Shown here piece after piece: positions 24,904 to 34,047 of a stretch of DNA of 64,000 bases (its first letter is position 1; each line of letters begins with the position of its first letter). Where the stretch lies: NCBI GenBank assembly GCA_044375555.1, contig JBILML010000011.1:1-64000 (forward strand). Reading direction: 5' to 3'. The position numbers and the translations under genes are program-made. The notes beneath the pieces were generated by a model that ran no database searches, was not told where the DNA came from, and saw only the letters and a program-made list of their open reading frames with translations. The DNA is from UBA967 sp044375555. Lineage in GTDB: Bacteria > Verrucomicrobiota > Verrucomicrobiia > Chthoniobacterales > Terrimicrobiaceae.

Positions 24904-24953
24904 CAGCCATCGAAAGTCGTTCCGACTTCCGCTACCAAGGCGTCGGTGGGATC
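24904..24953 (+). repeat. Palindromic repeat C, copy 2
   Basis: Matches 22579-22627 except for a few bases after CTACCAAGG. It ends 16 bases before the stop of the SGNH hydrolase gene. Confidence 0.8.
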
Positions 24954-24968
24954 TGAATTCCGGGCTTT

Positions 24969-25709
24969 TTAGGGGGCTGGCGCGGGGAGGATTTGGGTGA
25001 GGCGGGGTTTCAGGGCCTGCATCCAAAGGGCGTTTCCTTTGTCGCTGGGGTGGAGTTTGTCGGGCATAATCTCCGGCGGAACCTGGCCGTTGGCGTCGAG
25101 GAAGGCTTCGTTGAGGTCGAAGTGGAAGATGGTTTTTCCATCGGCCAATGAGGGGAGGATGGCGTTGATTTTTTGGTTGATGGGATGGGCGGCGTCGCCG
25201 CGGGGGAAGATGGAAAGCAGGGCGATTTTGGCGTTCGGCATTTTGGCGCGGAGATCTCCGAGGATCATGCCGATGCCTTTGGCGGTGATCTCCGGGGGAT
25301 CCGCACGATGGCCGGAATTGTTGGTGCCGATCATGACGACGATCACTTTCGGGGAGAGGCCGTCGATTTCGCCATGGCGGAGGCGCCAGAGGACATTCTC
25401 GGTCTTATCGGCGTTGTAGCCGAGGTTCAGCACGGTCATGCCGGGGAATGTCTCGGCCACGACCTTCGCGGATGCGGGGCGTTCGAGGCCCTGGGTGATC
25501 GAGTCACCGAGGAAGACAAGGTCGATCTCCCTGCCTTTTTCAGCGACCTCCCGGAGCTTGGCCTCGTGGCGGGCACCCCACCAGTCGGTCTGTCTCACAG
25601 GTGCGAAAGCCAAGTGGGGTTGCAACTCCTGGGCGGCTTGGGTTTGCCAAAAAGGAACGGATAGGATCGCGGCCAAGGCCGCCCGGCGGAGTATCGGATT
25701 TTTTATCAC
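24969..25709 (-). CDS. Secreted SGNH/GDSL hydrolase
   Basis: A 246-residue protein with an N-terminal signal peptide (about residues 1-26, AALAAILSVPFWQTQAAQ). SGNH blocks: VFLGDSITQG with nucleophile Ser70, VMIGTNNSGH with Asn130, and MPDKLHPSDKG with Asp217 and His220. It resembles the PAF-acetylhydrolase/rhamnogalacturonan-acetylesterase-like branch, so it probably removes acyl groups from a glycan or lipid. Its start overlaps the stop of the upstream sodium/solute symporter by four bases, so the two are co-translated and likely act on the same nutrient. Confidence 0.88.
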   Translation of the reverse strand: MIKNPILRRAALAAILSVPFWQTQAAQELQPHLAFAPVRQTDWWGARHEAKLREVAEKGREIDLVFLGDSITQGLERPASAKVVAETFPGMTVLNLGYNADKTENVLWRLRHGEIDGLSPKVIVVMIGTNNSGHRADPPEITAKGIGMILGDLRAKMPNAKIALLSIFPRGDAAHPINQKINAILPSLADGKTIFHFDLNEAFLDANGQVPPEIMPDKLHPSDKGNALWMQALKPRLTQILPAPAP

Positions 25710-27682
25710 CAGAAGGCCAAATAGAGCACGCCAGTGAGAATGATCACTCCCACGCCGGCGATGGCGGCGAAGCGGGAGGGTTCGAGGCTGATGGCGCTGT
25801 TGACCGGGAGTTTTACGGGTTCGCGGAGCGGGGTGAGGAGTGTGGCGATGCCGGAGGCGAGAAGCACGAGCAGGAAGCAGATCGCCATGCGGTCGAGGAA
25901 CGAGATCGTCGGCGCGAACCAGAGTCCGGCGGAGACGATGGCGTCACTACCTCCCCATTTGAGGACGCCGTAGGCGACGACATTGAGAAGGATGCCCAGG
26001 GTGCCGACATAGCGCGGGGCGCGTGGGACGAAGAATCCGATGAGGAAGATGGCGAGGATGCCGGGCGAGACGAAGCCTTGGAATTCCTGGATGATCTTGA
26101 AGATGCCGCCGAGTTTCGGGTTGTCGAAATGCGGGGCGACGAGGATGGCGACGAGGACGAAAAGGACGACGAAGACGCGGCCGGCTTTCACGAGTTTCAC
26201 CTCGTCGGTGATCTTGGTGGCTTTCGCGTAGAGGTCCATCGTGGCGATGGTCGAGGCGGAATTCAGCATCGAGGCGAGCGAGCTGACGACGGCGCCGAAG
26301 AGGGCCGCGAGGACGAACCACGAGAGATACCAATGGTCGCGCAGGAGGTTGCGAACGAGCACGGGGAAGGCGGCGTCGTAGTCGTAGCCGACGAGGTGGG
26401 GGCCTTCGGTAAGGGTTTTATTGGCGGCCAGGGCCGTGGCGGATAGCTCGTTGATTTTGTTGGCCATGGCGATGGGTTCCGCCAAGGGGGCCGCAGCCAC
26501 GCCGGCGAGGGCGGCGTTTTTCTGCAGGGCCTTGAGGGCGAGGTCGGGCTGCTTGCTCACGACGGCGTCATCCACTACGATGGTCTCGGTGGGTTTGGAG
26601 GACTCAAGAGCGGAGATGTTTTTCTGAGCGGCGGATTGGTGGAGGTCGCCTGAGAAAAGGTTGAATGCGAGGATGCCGGGGATCACGACCACGAAGGGGA
26701 TGATGAGTTTAAGGAACGCCGCGAAGACGATGCCGAGTTGGCCTTCGGCGAGGGATTTCGATCCGAGCGTGCGCTGGACGATGTATTGATTCAGGCCCCA
26801 GTAGAAAAAGTTCGGAATCCAGAGGCCGAGGAGGAGGGCCGACCAGGGGATGTCGGTGTCCTCGAGCGGGCGGACCATGTGGAGCTTGCCGCCTGAGCCG
26901 TTCGGGCCGTTTTGGACGACGGCTTCGCCGTTGCGGCCGTCATTGAGGAGGATGAGTCGGTCGAGGGCGTTGGCGTTTTGGAGATCCTCGACGGTGGCTT
27001 GGGAGTTGGCGACTTTGGTGGCGATGAGGGTTTCGGCGGGGGTTTCGCGGAGGGTGTCCATAGCGAGCCACATGACGACTGCGCCGCCGGCGATGAGGCC
27101 GGCGCCCCAGATGAGGTCGGTCCACGCGCAGGCTTTGAGGCCGCCGGCGAAAACATAGGCGGCCGAGAGGATGCCGATGAGCCAGCAACCGGCGACGAGA
27201 TCACCGAGGATCGGGGTGCCTGCGTAGTAGCCGGAGATGAATTTCGCGCCGCTGAAAATGACCGAGGCGGTCGGCACAACGACGAGGACGAAAATCGTGA
27301 GCAGGGCCATGACGAGGCGGGCCGAGAGACCGAAGCGGTATTCGAGAAATTCCGGGATCGTGTAGATGCCGGTGCGGAGGAAGCGCGGGAGGAAGAAAAA
27401 GGCGACTAAAACGAGAGTCACGGCGGCCATCCATTCGTAGGAGGCGACGGCCATTCCGAGCCAGTTGGCAGCGGACCCGGACATTCCGACGAATTGCTCG
27501 GTCGAGATGTTCGCAGCGATGAGGGAAAAGCCGACGAGCCACCAGGTGAGTCCGCGGCCGGCGAGGAAGTAGCCGCTCGTGCCGGCGTCTTGGCCAGATT
27601 CATCGCGGGCTTTCCAGATGCCGAAGGCGATTACGCCGACAACGGCGATGGTGAAGAGTGAGAGTTCGAGTAGAATATTCAT
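25706..27682 (-). CDS. Sodium/solute symporter (SSS family)
   Basis: A 658-residue inner-membrane transporter with about 14 hydrophobic segments. It starts MNILLELSLFTIAVVGVIAF, followed by GYFLAGRGLTWWLVGFSLIAANISTEQF, the family's first sodium-site region. Two long hydrophilic stretches interrupt it: about residues 205-265 (KVANSQATVEDLQN) and about 335-415 (SALESSKPTETIVVDD). Such insertions occur in verrucomicrobial and planctomycete SGLT-like sugar transporters. Substrate is probably a sugar or derivative, given the SGNH hydrolase downstream and the GH36-gene fragment upstream (27808-27966). Confidence 0.9.
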   Translation of the reverse strand: MNILLELSLFTIAVVGVIAFGIWKARDESGQDAGTSGYFLAGRGLTWWLVGFSLIAANISTEQFVGMSGSAANWLGMAVASYEWMAAVTLVLVAFFFLPRFLRTGIYTIPEFLEYRFGLSARLVMALLTIFVLVVVPTASVIFSGAKFISGYYAGTPILGDLVAGCWLIGILSAAYVFAGGLKACAWTDLIWGAGLIAGGAVVMWLAMDTLRETPAETLIATKVANSQATVEDLQNANALDRLILLNDGRNGEAVVQNGPNGSGGKLHMVRPLEDTDIPWSALLLGLWIPNFFYWGLNQYIVQRTLGSKSLAEGQLGIVFAAFLKLIIPFVVVIPGILAFNLFSGDLHQSAAQKNISALESSKPTETIVVDDAVVSKQPDLALKALQKNAALAGVAAAPLAEPIAMANKINELSATALAANKTLTEGPHLVGYDYDAAFPVLVRNLLRDHWYLSWFVLAALFGAVVSSLASMLNSASTIATMDLYAKATKITDEVKLVKAGRVFVVLFVLVAILVAPHFDNPKLGGIFKIIQEFQGFVSPGILAIFLIGFFVPRAPRYVGTLGILLNVVAYGVLKWGGSDAIVSAGLWFAPTISFLDRMAICFLLVLLASGIATLLTPLREPVKLPVNSAISLEPSRFAAIAGVGVIILTGVLYLAFW

Positions 27683-27790
27683 GGAAATGAGGGTGGAGAT
27701 GAAGGGCCGTGACTACAGCAAAAGCGATTCGCCGTCAGTTGAAAAAAACGACCTGCCCCGACCTCCTAAAAGGGAGGCCGGGTTGGTTGC

Positions 27791-27966
27791 TCCGGAGGGA
27801 ACTTTTTTTACTTTGCGGCTTTGGGTTTCGCGGCGCCGATCGAGAGACGGATCGACTGGGGCTTGCCCCACTGGCGGCCTTTGAGGTCCACGCGCCAGAG
27901 GTTTTCACCGAGGGACTCAACGGCGGTGACTTCGCAATTTTCGGCGCCCTCTGCGGCGAGGGGCTT
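27791..27966 (+). repeat. 176-bp direct repeat, left copy
   Basis: Identical to 45617-45792 except at three positions (27796, 27907, 27958), with a constant offset of 17,826 bases and abrupt loss of similarity at both ends. The right copy is the 3' end of the intact GH36-type gene plus 17 bases downstream; the left copy is a detached duplicate beside the symporter gene. Confidence 0.95.
27808..27966 (-). pseudogene. Detached 3' fragment of the GH36-type glycosidase gene
   Basis: The minus strand encodes the last 53 codons of the GH36-type protein, from KPLAAEGAENCEVTAVESLG to the stop, near-identical to the end of the intact gene at 45634-48000. Upstream (above 27966) the sequence is unrelated. 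The fragment lies 125 bases upstream of the symporter start on the same strand, which suggests that the GH36-type gene originally preceded the symporter before the 17.8-kb block came between them. Confidence 0.9.
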
Positions 27967-28415
27967 GGTGCCACAACATCCGGTAAATCGAATGGATATT
28001 GATTTTCGAAATCTCTTGGAATGCGAAGGGCAAAAACTTTGGCTCAGTAACCGGATTGTTTCCTTTTGGATGGATTCGCTTTCGCGATCCAATCTGGCAG
28101 GTTCCAGTATTAAGGAGTTTCGGATACTTTACATAAACTTGCCCCCGTATTTCCGAAAAGGGTCCACGCATTGATGCTTTGCTGATGAATCCGCTCGCGG
28201 GGCAATTTTCGATCGCCCGCTCAAACTTATTCGGCAATCTTCCACGCCGCAGCGTGGCAGGACCGGCCAGGTGGATGACAAATTCTCCCCCAAATTTCTC
28301 CGTAACCGAGCATCCTTATTTTATTGAATCGAATTCGAACCCTCCGGGCAGAACGGCTCTGGCTTTTTCTGAATTCTTTTGAATTCCCTAAGTTTGTTTT
28401 TTCCTGCGAAAAATC
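27967..28415. other. Non-coding region upstream of the GH31 gene
   Basis: No gene is supported in these 449 bases, which look more AT-rich than the flanking core genes. It holds operator-like site 1 (28128-28137). The rest shows nothing recognisable; the promoter of the GH31 gene presumably lies here. Confidence 0.5.
28128..28137 (+). promoter_or_regulatory. Candidate LacI-family operator, site 1
   Basis: TTTACATAAA, flanked by ACTT at the right. It shares its 10-bp core with sites 3 and 4 and differs by one base from the perfect palindrome of site 2. It lies 278 bases ahead of the GH31 start. Confidence 0.65.
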
Positions 28416-30869
28416 ATGACCAAACGCGCACCAGCGGAAAATCCCTCCACAAAGAATCCCTTTTCAAAACCCGCTCGTAAGGGCAAGAAGCCAAAGCGCG
28501 TTGTTTCAGTCCTGTGCACCTCTTTTGGGGTGGAGTTGGGTCTCTCAGGCGCAGGCAAGGATAGGGTCCGCATCGAGTTTCTGGGTCGGGAGACCGGCCG
28601 GATTTCATTTTCCTGCCAGGGGGCTTTTGACGGAACGCGATCGCACGCCATCCATCCCGACTTCGATCCCGCACCGGTTCCTTTCGAAATTTCCGAGGAT
28701 TCCCATCTGATCACCTTGAACTCCTCGCTTTTGCACTTCGTCATCAACAAAGAACCCTTTTCCATTGATGCCTTCCGGCCAGATAGAACTCCTGTGGTTC
28801 TTGGCTTGCGATCCAGTGAGGAAACCGAGGGCGGATTCCTTACCCGGCGCTCCCGTGGCCTCGGCGACCGCTTCTTCGGTCTAGGTGAGAAGACCGGCCG
28901 ATTCAACCGCGATGGGAGAAACTTCACCCTTTGGAACTCCGATGTTCTCGCGCCTGCGGTGAGCGGGGGTTACTCGGAGGTTCCCAATGAAAACCCTTTG
29001 CGGGATCCCACCAGCCTAGTCTTTGATCCCTACTACATCTCGATACCGTTCTTCTACCACATGCCCGTGGGGGGCGATGCGATGTCTGGATTTTTCTTCG
29101 ACAACCCTCATCGCGCCGAATTCGACTTATCGCAAGCTAACGAGTTGGCGATCAGGTTCCGCGACGGCTTCCACACGGAATATATTTTTGCGGGCCCGCA
29201 TATGTCGGACATTATCGCAGCCTACACATCGATCACAGGCCGCGTCTCCGCGCCCCCGATGTGGGCGCTGGGCCACCACCAGTGCCGCTGGCATGATTAC
29301 ACCCAGAAGGATATCGAGGCTCTCTCGGTAAAAATCCGAACCCACAATGTGCCCTGTGATGTCGTCTGGCTGGATATCGACTACATGCGGGGCTACCGGG
29401 TCTTCACTTGGGATCCGGAAACTTATCCCGATCCTGCGGCGTTGATCCACGCCCTCCGTGAAAAAAAACTCCGCGCCATTACGATCATCGATCCTGGCGT
29501 AAAGCATGAACCTGGCTACGAAATCTACGATGATGCACTCGAGAGAAACCTCCTGTGCCGGAACGAGGATGGTGGCGTCTACATCGGCCAGGTCTGGCCG
29601 GGCGACACGGCGTTTCCGGATTTTTCCAAACTGGAAACCCGCGAATGGTGGGGCAGGCTGAACGCCGCCCATGTCCGCTCTGGCATAGCAGGAATCTGGA
29701 ACGACATGAACGAACCCGCCACCGGCGATGTGCCGGAGGATGGAATGCTTTTCAATGATGGAACCGAACCGCACGCGTGCCGTCACAACGAATACGCCAT
29801 CCTGATGGCGATGGGCACGGTGGCTGGCCTACTCGAGGCGATGCCGGACCGCCGCACCTTCGTGCTATCCCGCGCGGGTTCGGCGGGAATCCAGCGCTAT
29901 GCGGCGAATTGGTTGGGTGACAACTGCTCGAGATGGGATCACCTCTGGATGTCGATTCCGATGGCGATGGGCCTAGGGGTTTCGGGACAGCCATTCGTTG
30001 GTGCAGACATCGGCGGATTCATGGGCTCCTGCGGGGCCGAACTGCTCGTCCGTTGGTATCAATACGGCGCCCTTACGCCCTTTTGCCGCAACCACAACAC
30101 CAAGGGGTCGAGTGACCAATATCCTTGGACCTTCGGAGAGGAGAACCTCGATCATTGCCGCGCTGCGCTTCGACTCCGCTACCGCCTGCTGCCCGAAATC
30201 TACTCGGCTTTCCTTCGCTCCATGGAAACCGGAGAGCCCATCCAGCGACCGCTTGTCCATGATTTCCAAAACGACCCCGCCGTTCTTGGGATCGACGACC
30301 AATATTTGTTCGGCCGGCATCTTCTCGTGGCACCGGTGTATTTGGAGGGTTGCACCTCGAGGGAGGTTTATCTACCCGCAGGAACTTGGCACTGCTGGCA
30401 CACCGGCCAGGTTTTCGAGGGCCTCCGCCTGATCACGGCCCAAACCCCTATCGATCGGATACCGGTCTACGCCAAGGGCGGCTCGGTGGTTTCCTGCTGG
30501 GTGAATCCTCCGGATTCCACAATGGGTTTCCAACCAGAGGAGATCGAGTTGAACATATTCGCGCCTAGCGAGGATGGCGAAACCGTTTCCTTTCTGCAGG
30601 AAGATGATGGAAACACTTTCGCCTTCCGTGAAGGGGCTTTTCTCCGGACAACTTTCACCACCCTTCGCCGAGGAGAGGATTTTCAGCTAGTGGCACAGGT
30701 TTCAGGCGATGGATTTTCCGAGTTCTCCAGAACGGAATTCGTGCTGAAATTCCACGGCTTCTCCGGGGCGGAGATTTTTGTGAATGGCAAAAAAATCCAC
30801 GGCGACAGCCAGCGGCTTCCTAACGACGGACTGGATTTCAAGATTGCCGCCAAGTTTCCCAAGGCTTGA
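28416..30869 (+). CDS. GH31 alpha-glucosidase
   Basis: An 817-residue GH31 enzyme that removes terminal alpha-glucosyl (or alpha-xylosyl) units by retention. Domains: N-terminal beta-sandwich (about 30-260), TIM barrel (about 275-600) and C-terminal beta domains. The catalytic nucleophile is Asp430 in GIWNDMNEP and the acid/base Asp502 in NWLGDNCSRWDHL. Substrate-site motifs VVWLDIDYM and GADIGGF are present. No signal peptide: the N-terminus is hydrophilic and basic, so the enzyme is probably cytoplasmic and acts on imported oligosaccharides. It is the first gene of a plus-strand pair with the GH2-like gene 46 bases on. Confidence 0.93.
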   Translation: MTKRAPAENPSTKNPFSKPARKGKKPKRVVSVLCTSFGVELGLSGAGKDRVRIEFLGRETGRISFSCQGAFDGTRSHAIHPDFDPAPVPFEISEDSHLITLNSSLLHFVINKEPFSIDAFRPDRTPVVLGLRSSEETEGGFLTRRSRGLGDRFFGLGEKTGRFNRDGRNFTLWNSDVLAPAVSGGYSEVPNENPLRDPTSLVFDPYYISIPFFYHMPVGGDAMSGFFFDNPHRAEFDLSQANELAIRFRDGFHTEYIFAGPHMSDIIAAYTSITGRVSAPPMWALGHHQCRWHDYTQKDIEALSVKIRTHNVPCDVVWLDIDYMRGYRVFTWDPETYPDPAALIHALREKKLRAITIIDPGVKHEPGYEIYDDALERNLLCRNEDGGVYIGQVWPGDTAFPDFSKLETREWWGRLNAAHVRSGIAGIWNDMNEPATGDVPEDGMLFNDGTEPHACRHNEYAILMAMGTVAGLLEAMPDRRTFVLSRAGSAGIQRYAANWLGDNCSRWDHLWMSIPMAMGLGVSGQPFVGADIGGFMGSCGAELLVRWYQYGALTPFCRNHNTKGSSDQYPWTFGEENLDHCRAALRLRYRLLPEIYSAFLRSMETGEPIQRPLVHDFQNDPAVLGIDDQYLFGRHLLVAPVYLEGCTSREVYLPAGTWHCWHTGQVFEGLRLITAQTPIDRIPVYAKGGSVVSCWVNPPDSTMGFQPEEIELNIFAPSEDGETVSFLQEDDGNTFAFREGAFLRTTFTTLRRGEDFQLVAQVSGDGFSEFSRTEFVLKFHGFSGAEIFVNGKKIHGDSQRLPNDGLDFKIAAKFPKA

Positions 30870-30915
30870 GTTGCCTTATGGTGAAACGGGGCGGAGTCCG
30901 AGGGCGATCCCCCCG

Positions 30916-32262
30916 ATGATCGATTGTGGCACCGCCTTGTTCATCCCGGGGCAGGCGTTCCAGATCTTGAAAATTCCGCTCACCGCTTCGATCCTACACA
31001 TAGCATTCACTGGGTTGCTTTTCGCATCCACGCCACTCCCGTCCCGTGTGGAAATCCGCTCAACAGATTCCGGTGCCTTCCAACTTCTCCGCAATGGCCA
31101 ACCCTATTTCATCAATGGCGCCGGCGGCACCGGCCATCTGGAGGATCTCGTGAAGGCGGGTGGGAACTCCATCCGCACTTGGGGCATCGAGCAACTCGAG
31201 TTGCGGGATGGCGGGAAAAACCTGCTCGACCGCGCTTACGAACTAGGACTCTCGGTTTCCGTCGGGCTATGGGTCCAACACGAACGCCACGGATTCAGCT
31301 ACGACGACCCCACCACCGTCCAAAAACAGCGCGACGACATCCGCGCCGCGGTCCGCAAATACAAGGACCACCCGGCCGTCCTTGCCTGGGGACTCGGGAA
31401 CGAAATGGAAGGGCCCACCTCGGACGGCTCCGATCCGCGTATTTGGAAGGAACTCGAGCAACTCGCCCTCATCATCAAAGAGGAGGATGCAAACCACCCC
31501 GTGATGACGGTCATTGCCTCGGCCACCCCGACAAAGATCAACTGCATCAAGGAGCATTACCCCTCCATCGACATCCTCGGCGTGAATTCCTATGGGGGAG
31601 CAATGAATGTCGGGAATGTGCTGCGGTCCGGGGGCTGGGAAAAACCTTTCTCCCTTACCGAATTCGGACCGCATGGCCACTGGGAGGTTGGCAAGACTGC
31701 TTGGGGCGCGCCGATAGAGCCTTCCAGCAGCGACAAGGCTGTAAACTATCATCTAACGAAGACCAGGGTGGTGGAGGACGGCAAGGGGAAATGCGTGGGC
31801 ACCTATGTGTTCCTCTGGGGCCAAAAGCAGGAGGTCACCTCAACCTGGTATGGGATGTTCCTAAAGACCGGCGAGAAACTTCCTACTGTTGATGCCATGA
31901 CCATGGCATGGACAGGGAAGTGGCCGAAAAACCGGAGTCCGAAGTTTCTCAGGTTCGACTCGCAATTGGCGAACGCAGTCGTCCCAAGGGGCAAAGAGTT
32001 CCATGTTTCAGCGCTTGTGGAAGACCCAGAGGGAGACGCATTGGATTTCCGATGGGAGGTGCGACCCGAAACTAAGGAGGTGAGTATGGGTGGGGACGCC
32101 GAATCCGAGCCTCCAGCCGTGAAGGGGTGCCTTATTTCCAGCCGGGGAGGGAAGGTCGTGATCCGGACGCCATCAAACCCCGGCGCCTATCGGTTGTTTC
32201 TTTTCGTTCGTGATGGCAAGGGCGGTGCGAGCGCCGATAATCTAGCATTCCAAGTTCGGTGA
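30916..32262 (+). CDS. Secreted GH2-like TIM-barrel glycoside hydrolase
   Basis: 448 residues from ATG 30916. A TTG at 30967 would give a more compact signal peptide (KIPLTASILHIAFTGLLFAS) and may be the true start. The catalytic barrel shows FINGAGGTGHLEDLVKAGG, the acid/base Glu163 in AWGLGNEMEG and the nucleophile Glu249 in FSLTEFGPHG, the layout of clan GH-A (GH2/GH5-like) hydrolases. A C-terminal immunoglobulin-like domain (about residues 345-448, EDPEGDALDFRWEV) ends the protein. Related proteins include beta-1,3-glucanosyltransferase-like and GH2 catalytic domains; the bond cleaved is not predictable. It starts 46 bases after the GH31 gene. Confidence 0.75.
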   Translation: MIDCGTALFIPGQAFQILKIPLTASILHIAFTGLLFASTPLPSRVEIRSTDSGAFQLLRNGQPYFINGAGGTGHLEDLVKAGGNSIRTWGIEQLELRDGGKNLLDRAYELGLSVSVGLWVQHERHGFSYDDPTTVQKQRDDIRAAVRKYKDHPAVLAWGLGNEMEGPTSDGSDPRIWKELEQLALIIKEEDANHPVMTVIASATPTKINCIKEHYPSIDILGVNSYGGAMNVGNVLRSGGWEKPFSLTEFGPHGHWEVGKTAWGAPIEPSSSDKAVNYHLTKTRVVEDGKGKCVGTYVFLWGQKQEVTSTWYGMFLKTGEKLPTVDAMTMAWTGKWPKNRSPKFLRFDSQLANAVVPRGKEFHVSALVEDPEGDALDFRWEVRPETKEVSMGGDAESEPPAVKGCLISSRGGKVVIRTPSNPGAYRLFLFVRDGKGGASADNLAFQVR

Positions 32263-32319
32263 CACTGCGGATTTTTTTCGTATTTTCCATGCGGTCCGCG
32301 AGGTTGGTCGGGCTGGAAT

Positions 32320-33108
32320 CTACTCGAAATTTTTATGGTTAGACACATCTGCAGACATTTCCTTGCCCTCCTCGGGTGTGATGAGTCTCACACCGCCATC
32401 TAAAAACAGCGCAAGGCCGTTTCCTCCACTGGACCCGTAATCGTAGACCATGCTGTGCCATACAGTTTCATATTTGCCATTAACTGGCGGTTTCGTGGAT
32501 TGGAAGTAAGGCCCTGTCCCGATATCCGTGCTGGGCGTTCCCGCGACGATGAGCGGCTCTCGTTTTCCACGAACCATCTCTTGGATCGCTCGAACATCCC
32601 CGTCCCCTTCATTGATTCGGGCATCCCACAAAAAGAAAAATTTGTTGATGGAGTAACTTCCGTGCCCCTCAAGAAAGCCGATTTGGCTCTTCTTGTTTTT
32701 GGAGACCTGTAGGGGGCACCACATGACTTTACTGTAGCCGCCTTTGGTCAGGTTTATGACTTTTTGTTGGTAGTTCTCGCCGAGTGAGCCTTGCTGCGAT
32801 TCCCAAACGACACGCCGCCAATAGTGGGTGGTTCCGTCCTCGAGGCCATTGGGATCCTGACCAGCCGGGTAGGAGGCGCGTGGGAGTTTGCCGCTGTGCT
32901 CTCCCACGAAGTTCATGACCATCATATGTATTTGCCGAAGGTTTCCGGTGGATGTGGCCGTTTGCCCGCCCCGTTGCATGCGCCCTACCACCGGAATGGC
33001 GATTGCCGCGAGCAGGATGATGATGGCGATGACGACTAGGAGTTCAATGAGCGTGAATCCCATTGGCTGAGACGGTTTTTTTTCGGGACAGGTGGATGGA
33101 GTTTTCAT
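32320..33108 (-). CDS. Type II secretion-like pseudopilin
   Basis: A 262-residue protein with a prepilin leader ending PMGFTLIELLVVIAIIILLAAIAIPV: the cleavage Gly, Phe+1 and Glu+5 are all present. The C-terminal domain has a WRRVVWESQ segment and ends with GGNGLALFLDGGVRLI, resembling the DG-type ending of verrucomicrobial and planctomycete pseudopilins. Such proteins are numerous in these phyla and are thought to be exported through a type II secretion-like system. Its ATG overlaps the stop of the upstream esterase gene by four bases, so it is the second gene of an operon under the divergent operator at 33975. Confidence 0.88.
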   Translation of the reverse strand: MKTPSTCPEKKPSQPMGFTLIELLVVIAIIILLAAIAIPVVGRMQRGGQTATSTGNLRQIHMMVMNFVGEHSGKLPRASYPAGQDPNGLEDGTTHYWRRVVWESQQGSLGENYQQKVINLTKGGYSKVMWCPLQVSKNKKSQIGFLEGHGSYSINKFFFLWDARINEGDGDVRAIQEMVRGKREPLIVAGTPSTDIGTGPYFQSTKPPVNGKYETVWHSMVYDYGSSGGNGLALFLDGGVRLITPEEGKEMSADVSNHKNFE

Positions 33109-33917
33109 TTGGAGGATTCGTTTTTTTGGATAAAGCGAAGCAACTCTGCGAGTCCCGAAGCGGTCATTTCACCATGATTTTTTCCTGGGATTTCGATCAG
33201 ATCCGTGGCGGAGTGTTCCGCAAGTTTCATCATTCGCCACAGCATGGCGTTTTCCTCGTAGCGGCCCCACAATTCCATCTCTCGGTCGCCGGTGACGAGC
33301 AACATCGGTGGCGCGTCCCCACGCACATGGTAGAGGGGGGCCATTTCATCGACCAGTGGATGCAGGTGCGACATTCCGCGCTCCTTGCGGATCGTGAAGT
33401 GAGTGATCGTCTGCCCGCTTAAAGGAACGACGCCCCGCAAGCGGTTCGCATCGATCCCTTGAGCCGCGAGGTATTTTTTGTCGAGTGCCAGCATGGCAGC
33501 CAGGTAGCCGCCGGCGGAGTGTCCGCTGAGATAGATTTTTTTGTTGGATCCCCTGTATTGATCGATGTTGTCGAACACCCAAGCGACCGCCGCGGCGGCA
33601 TCCTCGATATAAACTGGGGACTGGACGGCGGGATGCAGGCGGTATCCTGGAGCAACCACCACGAGATTCTGGTTTTTTAGCTCGTTAGGAATCGATCTTG
33701 TGCCCTCTGTGAAGCCGCCGCCATGAAACCAGACAACTACGGGAAGATCGACTCCGCTTTCAGGGACGGAGATGTCCAGTCTGCAGGGTTCGTTTGTCGA
33801 CTCTTGCTTGTAGGGAATGGCGTCTAGATTCCTGTCCCCACCTCGCGCGAAGAAGGTAAAAGCAGGGAGTAAAACAACGGCTATATGAATAGGTAATCTT
33901 GGGAGGTTCATAGCCAT
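33105..33917 (-). CDS. Secreted alpha/beta-hydrolase (esterase, BD-FAE/HSL-like)
   Basis: About 270 residues from MAMNLPRLPIH (ATG at 33911 is an alternative). A signal peptide (IAVVLLPAFTFFARG) is followed by an alpha/beta-hydrolase domain: oxyanion motif VVWFHGGGFTEG (His65), nucleophile Ser134 in LSGHSAGGYLAAML, Asp in LLVTGDREMELWG and His in PGKNHGEM. This layout is that of small carbohydrate esterases and HSL-type lipases. Upstream codons to 34322 lie under the divergent regulator gene and are ignored. With the pseudopilin it forms an operon divergent from the LacI-family gene, sharing the palindrome TTTACGTAAA. Confidence 0.85.
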   Translation of the reverse strand: MAMNLPRLPIHIAVVLLPAFTFFARGGDRNLDAIPYKQESTNEPCRLDISVPESGVDLPVVVWFHGGGFTEGTRSIPNELKNQNLVVVAPGYRLHPAVQSPVYIEDAAAAVAWVFDNIDQYRGSNKKIYLSGHSAGGYLAAMLALDKKYLAAQGIDANRLRGVVPLSGQTITHFTIRKERGMSHLHPLVDEMAPLYHVRGDAPPMLLVTGDREMELWGRYEENAMLWRMMKLAEHSATDLIEIPGKNHGEMTASGLAELLRFIQKNESSK

Positions 33918-33974
33918 TTGAAAGAATGAGCCCGATATAATCGCATCCACGATAGGCGTGAGTCTTGGGTAAAA

Positions 33975-33984
33975 TTTACGTAAA
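33975..33984. promoter_or_regulatory. Candidate LacI-family operator, site 2 (perfect palindrome)
   Basis: TTTACGTAAA, an exact palindrome with the central CG typical of LacI-family operators. It lies between the divergent esterase (start 57 bases away) and LacI-family genes (start 63 bases away), so it could control both and give autoregulation. Confidence 0.75.
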
Positions 33985-34047
33985 GCGCCCGGCGGGTGTT
34001 GCTCTTTTGGTTTTTGTCTGATGGATTGGCATGGATTTCCTCTCTTC

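Larger units (their letters stand above)
23890..24968. other. Gene-free, repeat-rich intergenic region
   Basis: About 1.1 kb with no supported gene. From left to right: a GAAA-loop hairpin (23903-23920), a CCGACGG/CCGTCGG hairpin (24061-24081), repeat D in inverted orientation (24321-24347), a short protein-like minus-strand frame ending at about 24370 that is too short and too interrupted to call, the composite A-E-F-B repeat (24669-24864) and repeat C (24904-24953). Confidence 0.65.

Noticed and set aside
27757..27783. Possible terminator hairpin beside the left direct repeat
   Set aside because: The stem (CCCG and CCTCC against GGAGG and CGGG) has a mismatch, and no T-run follows directly on either strand.
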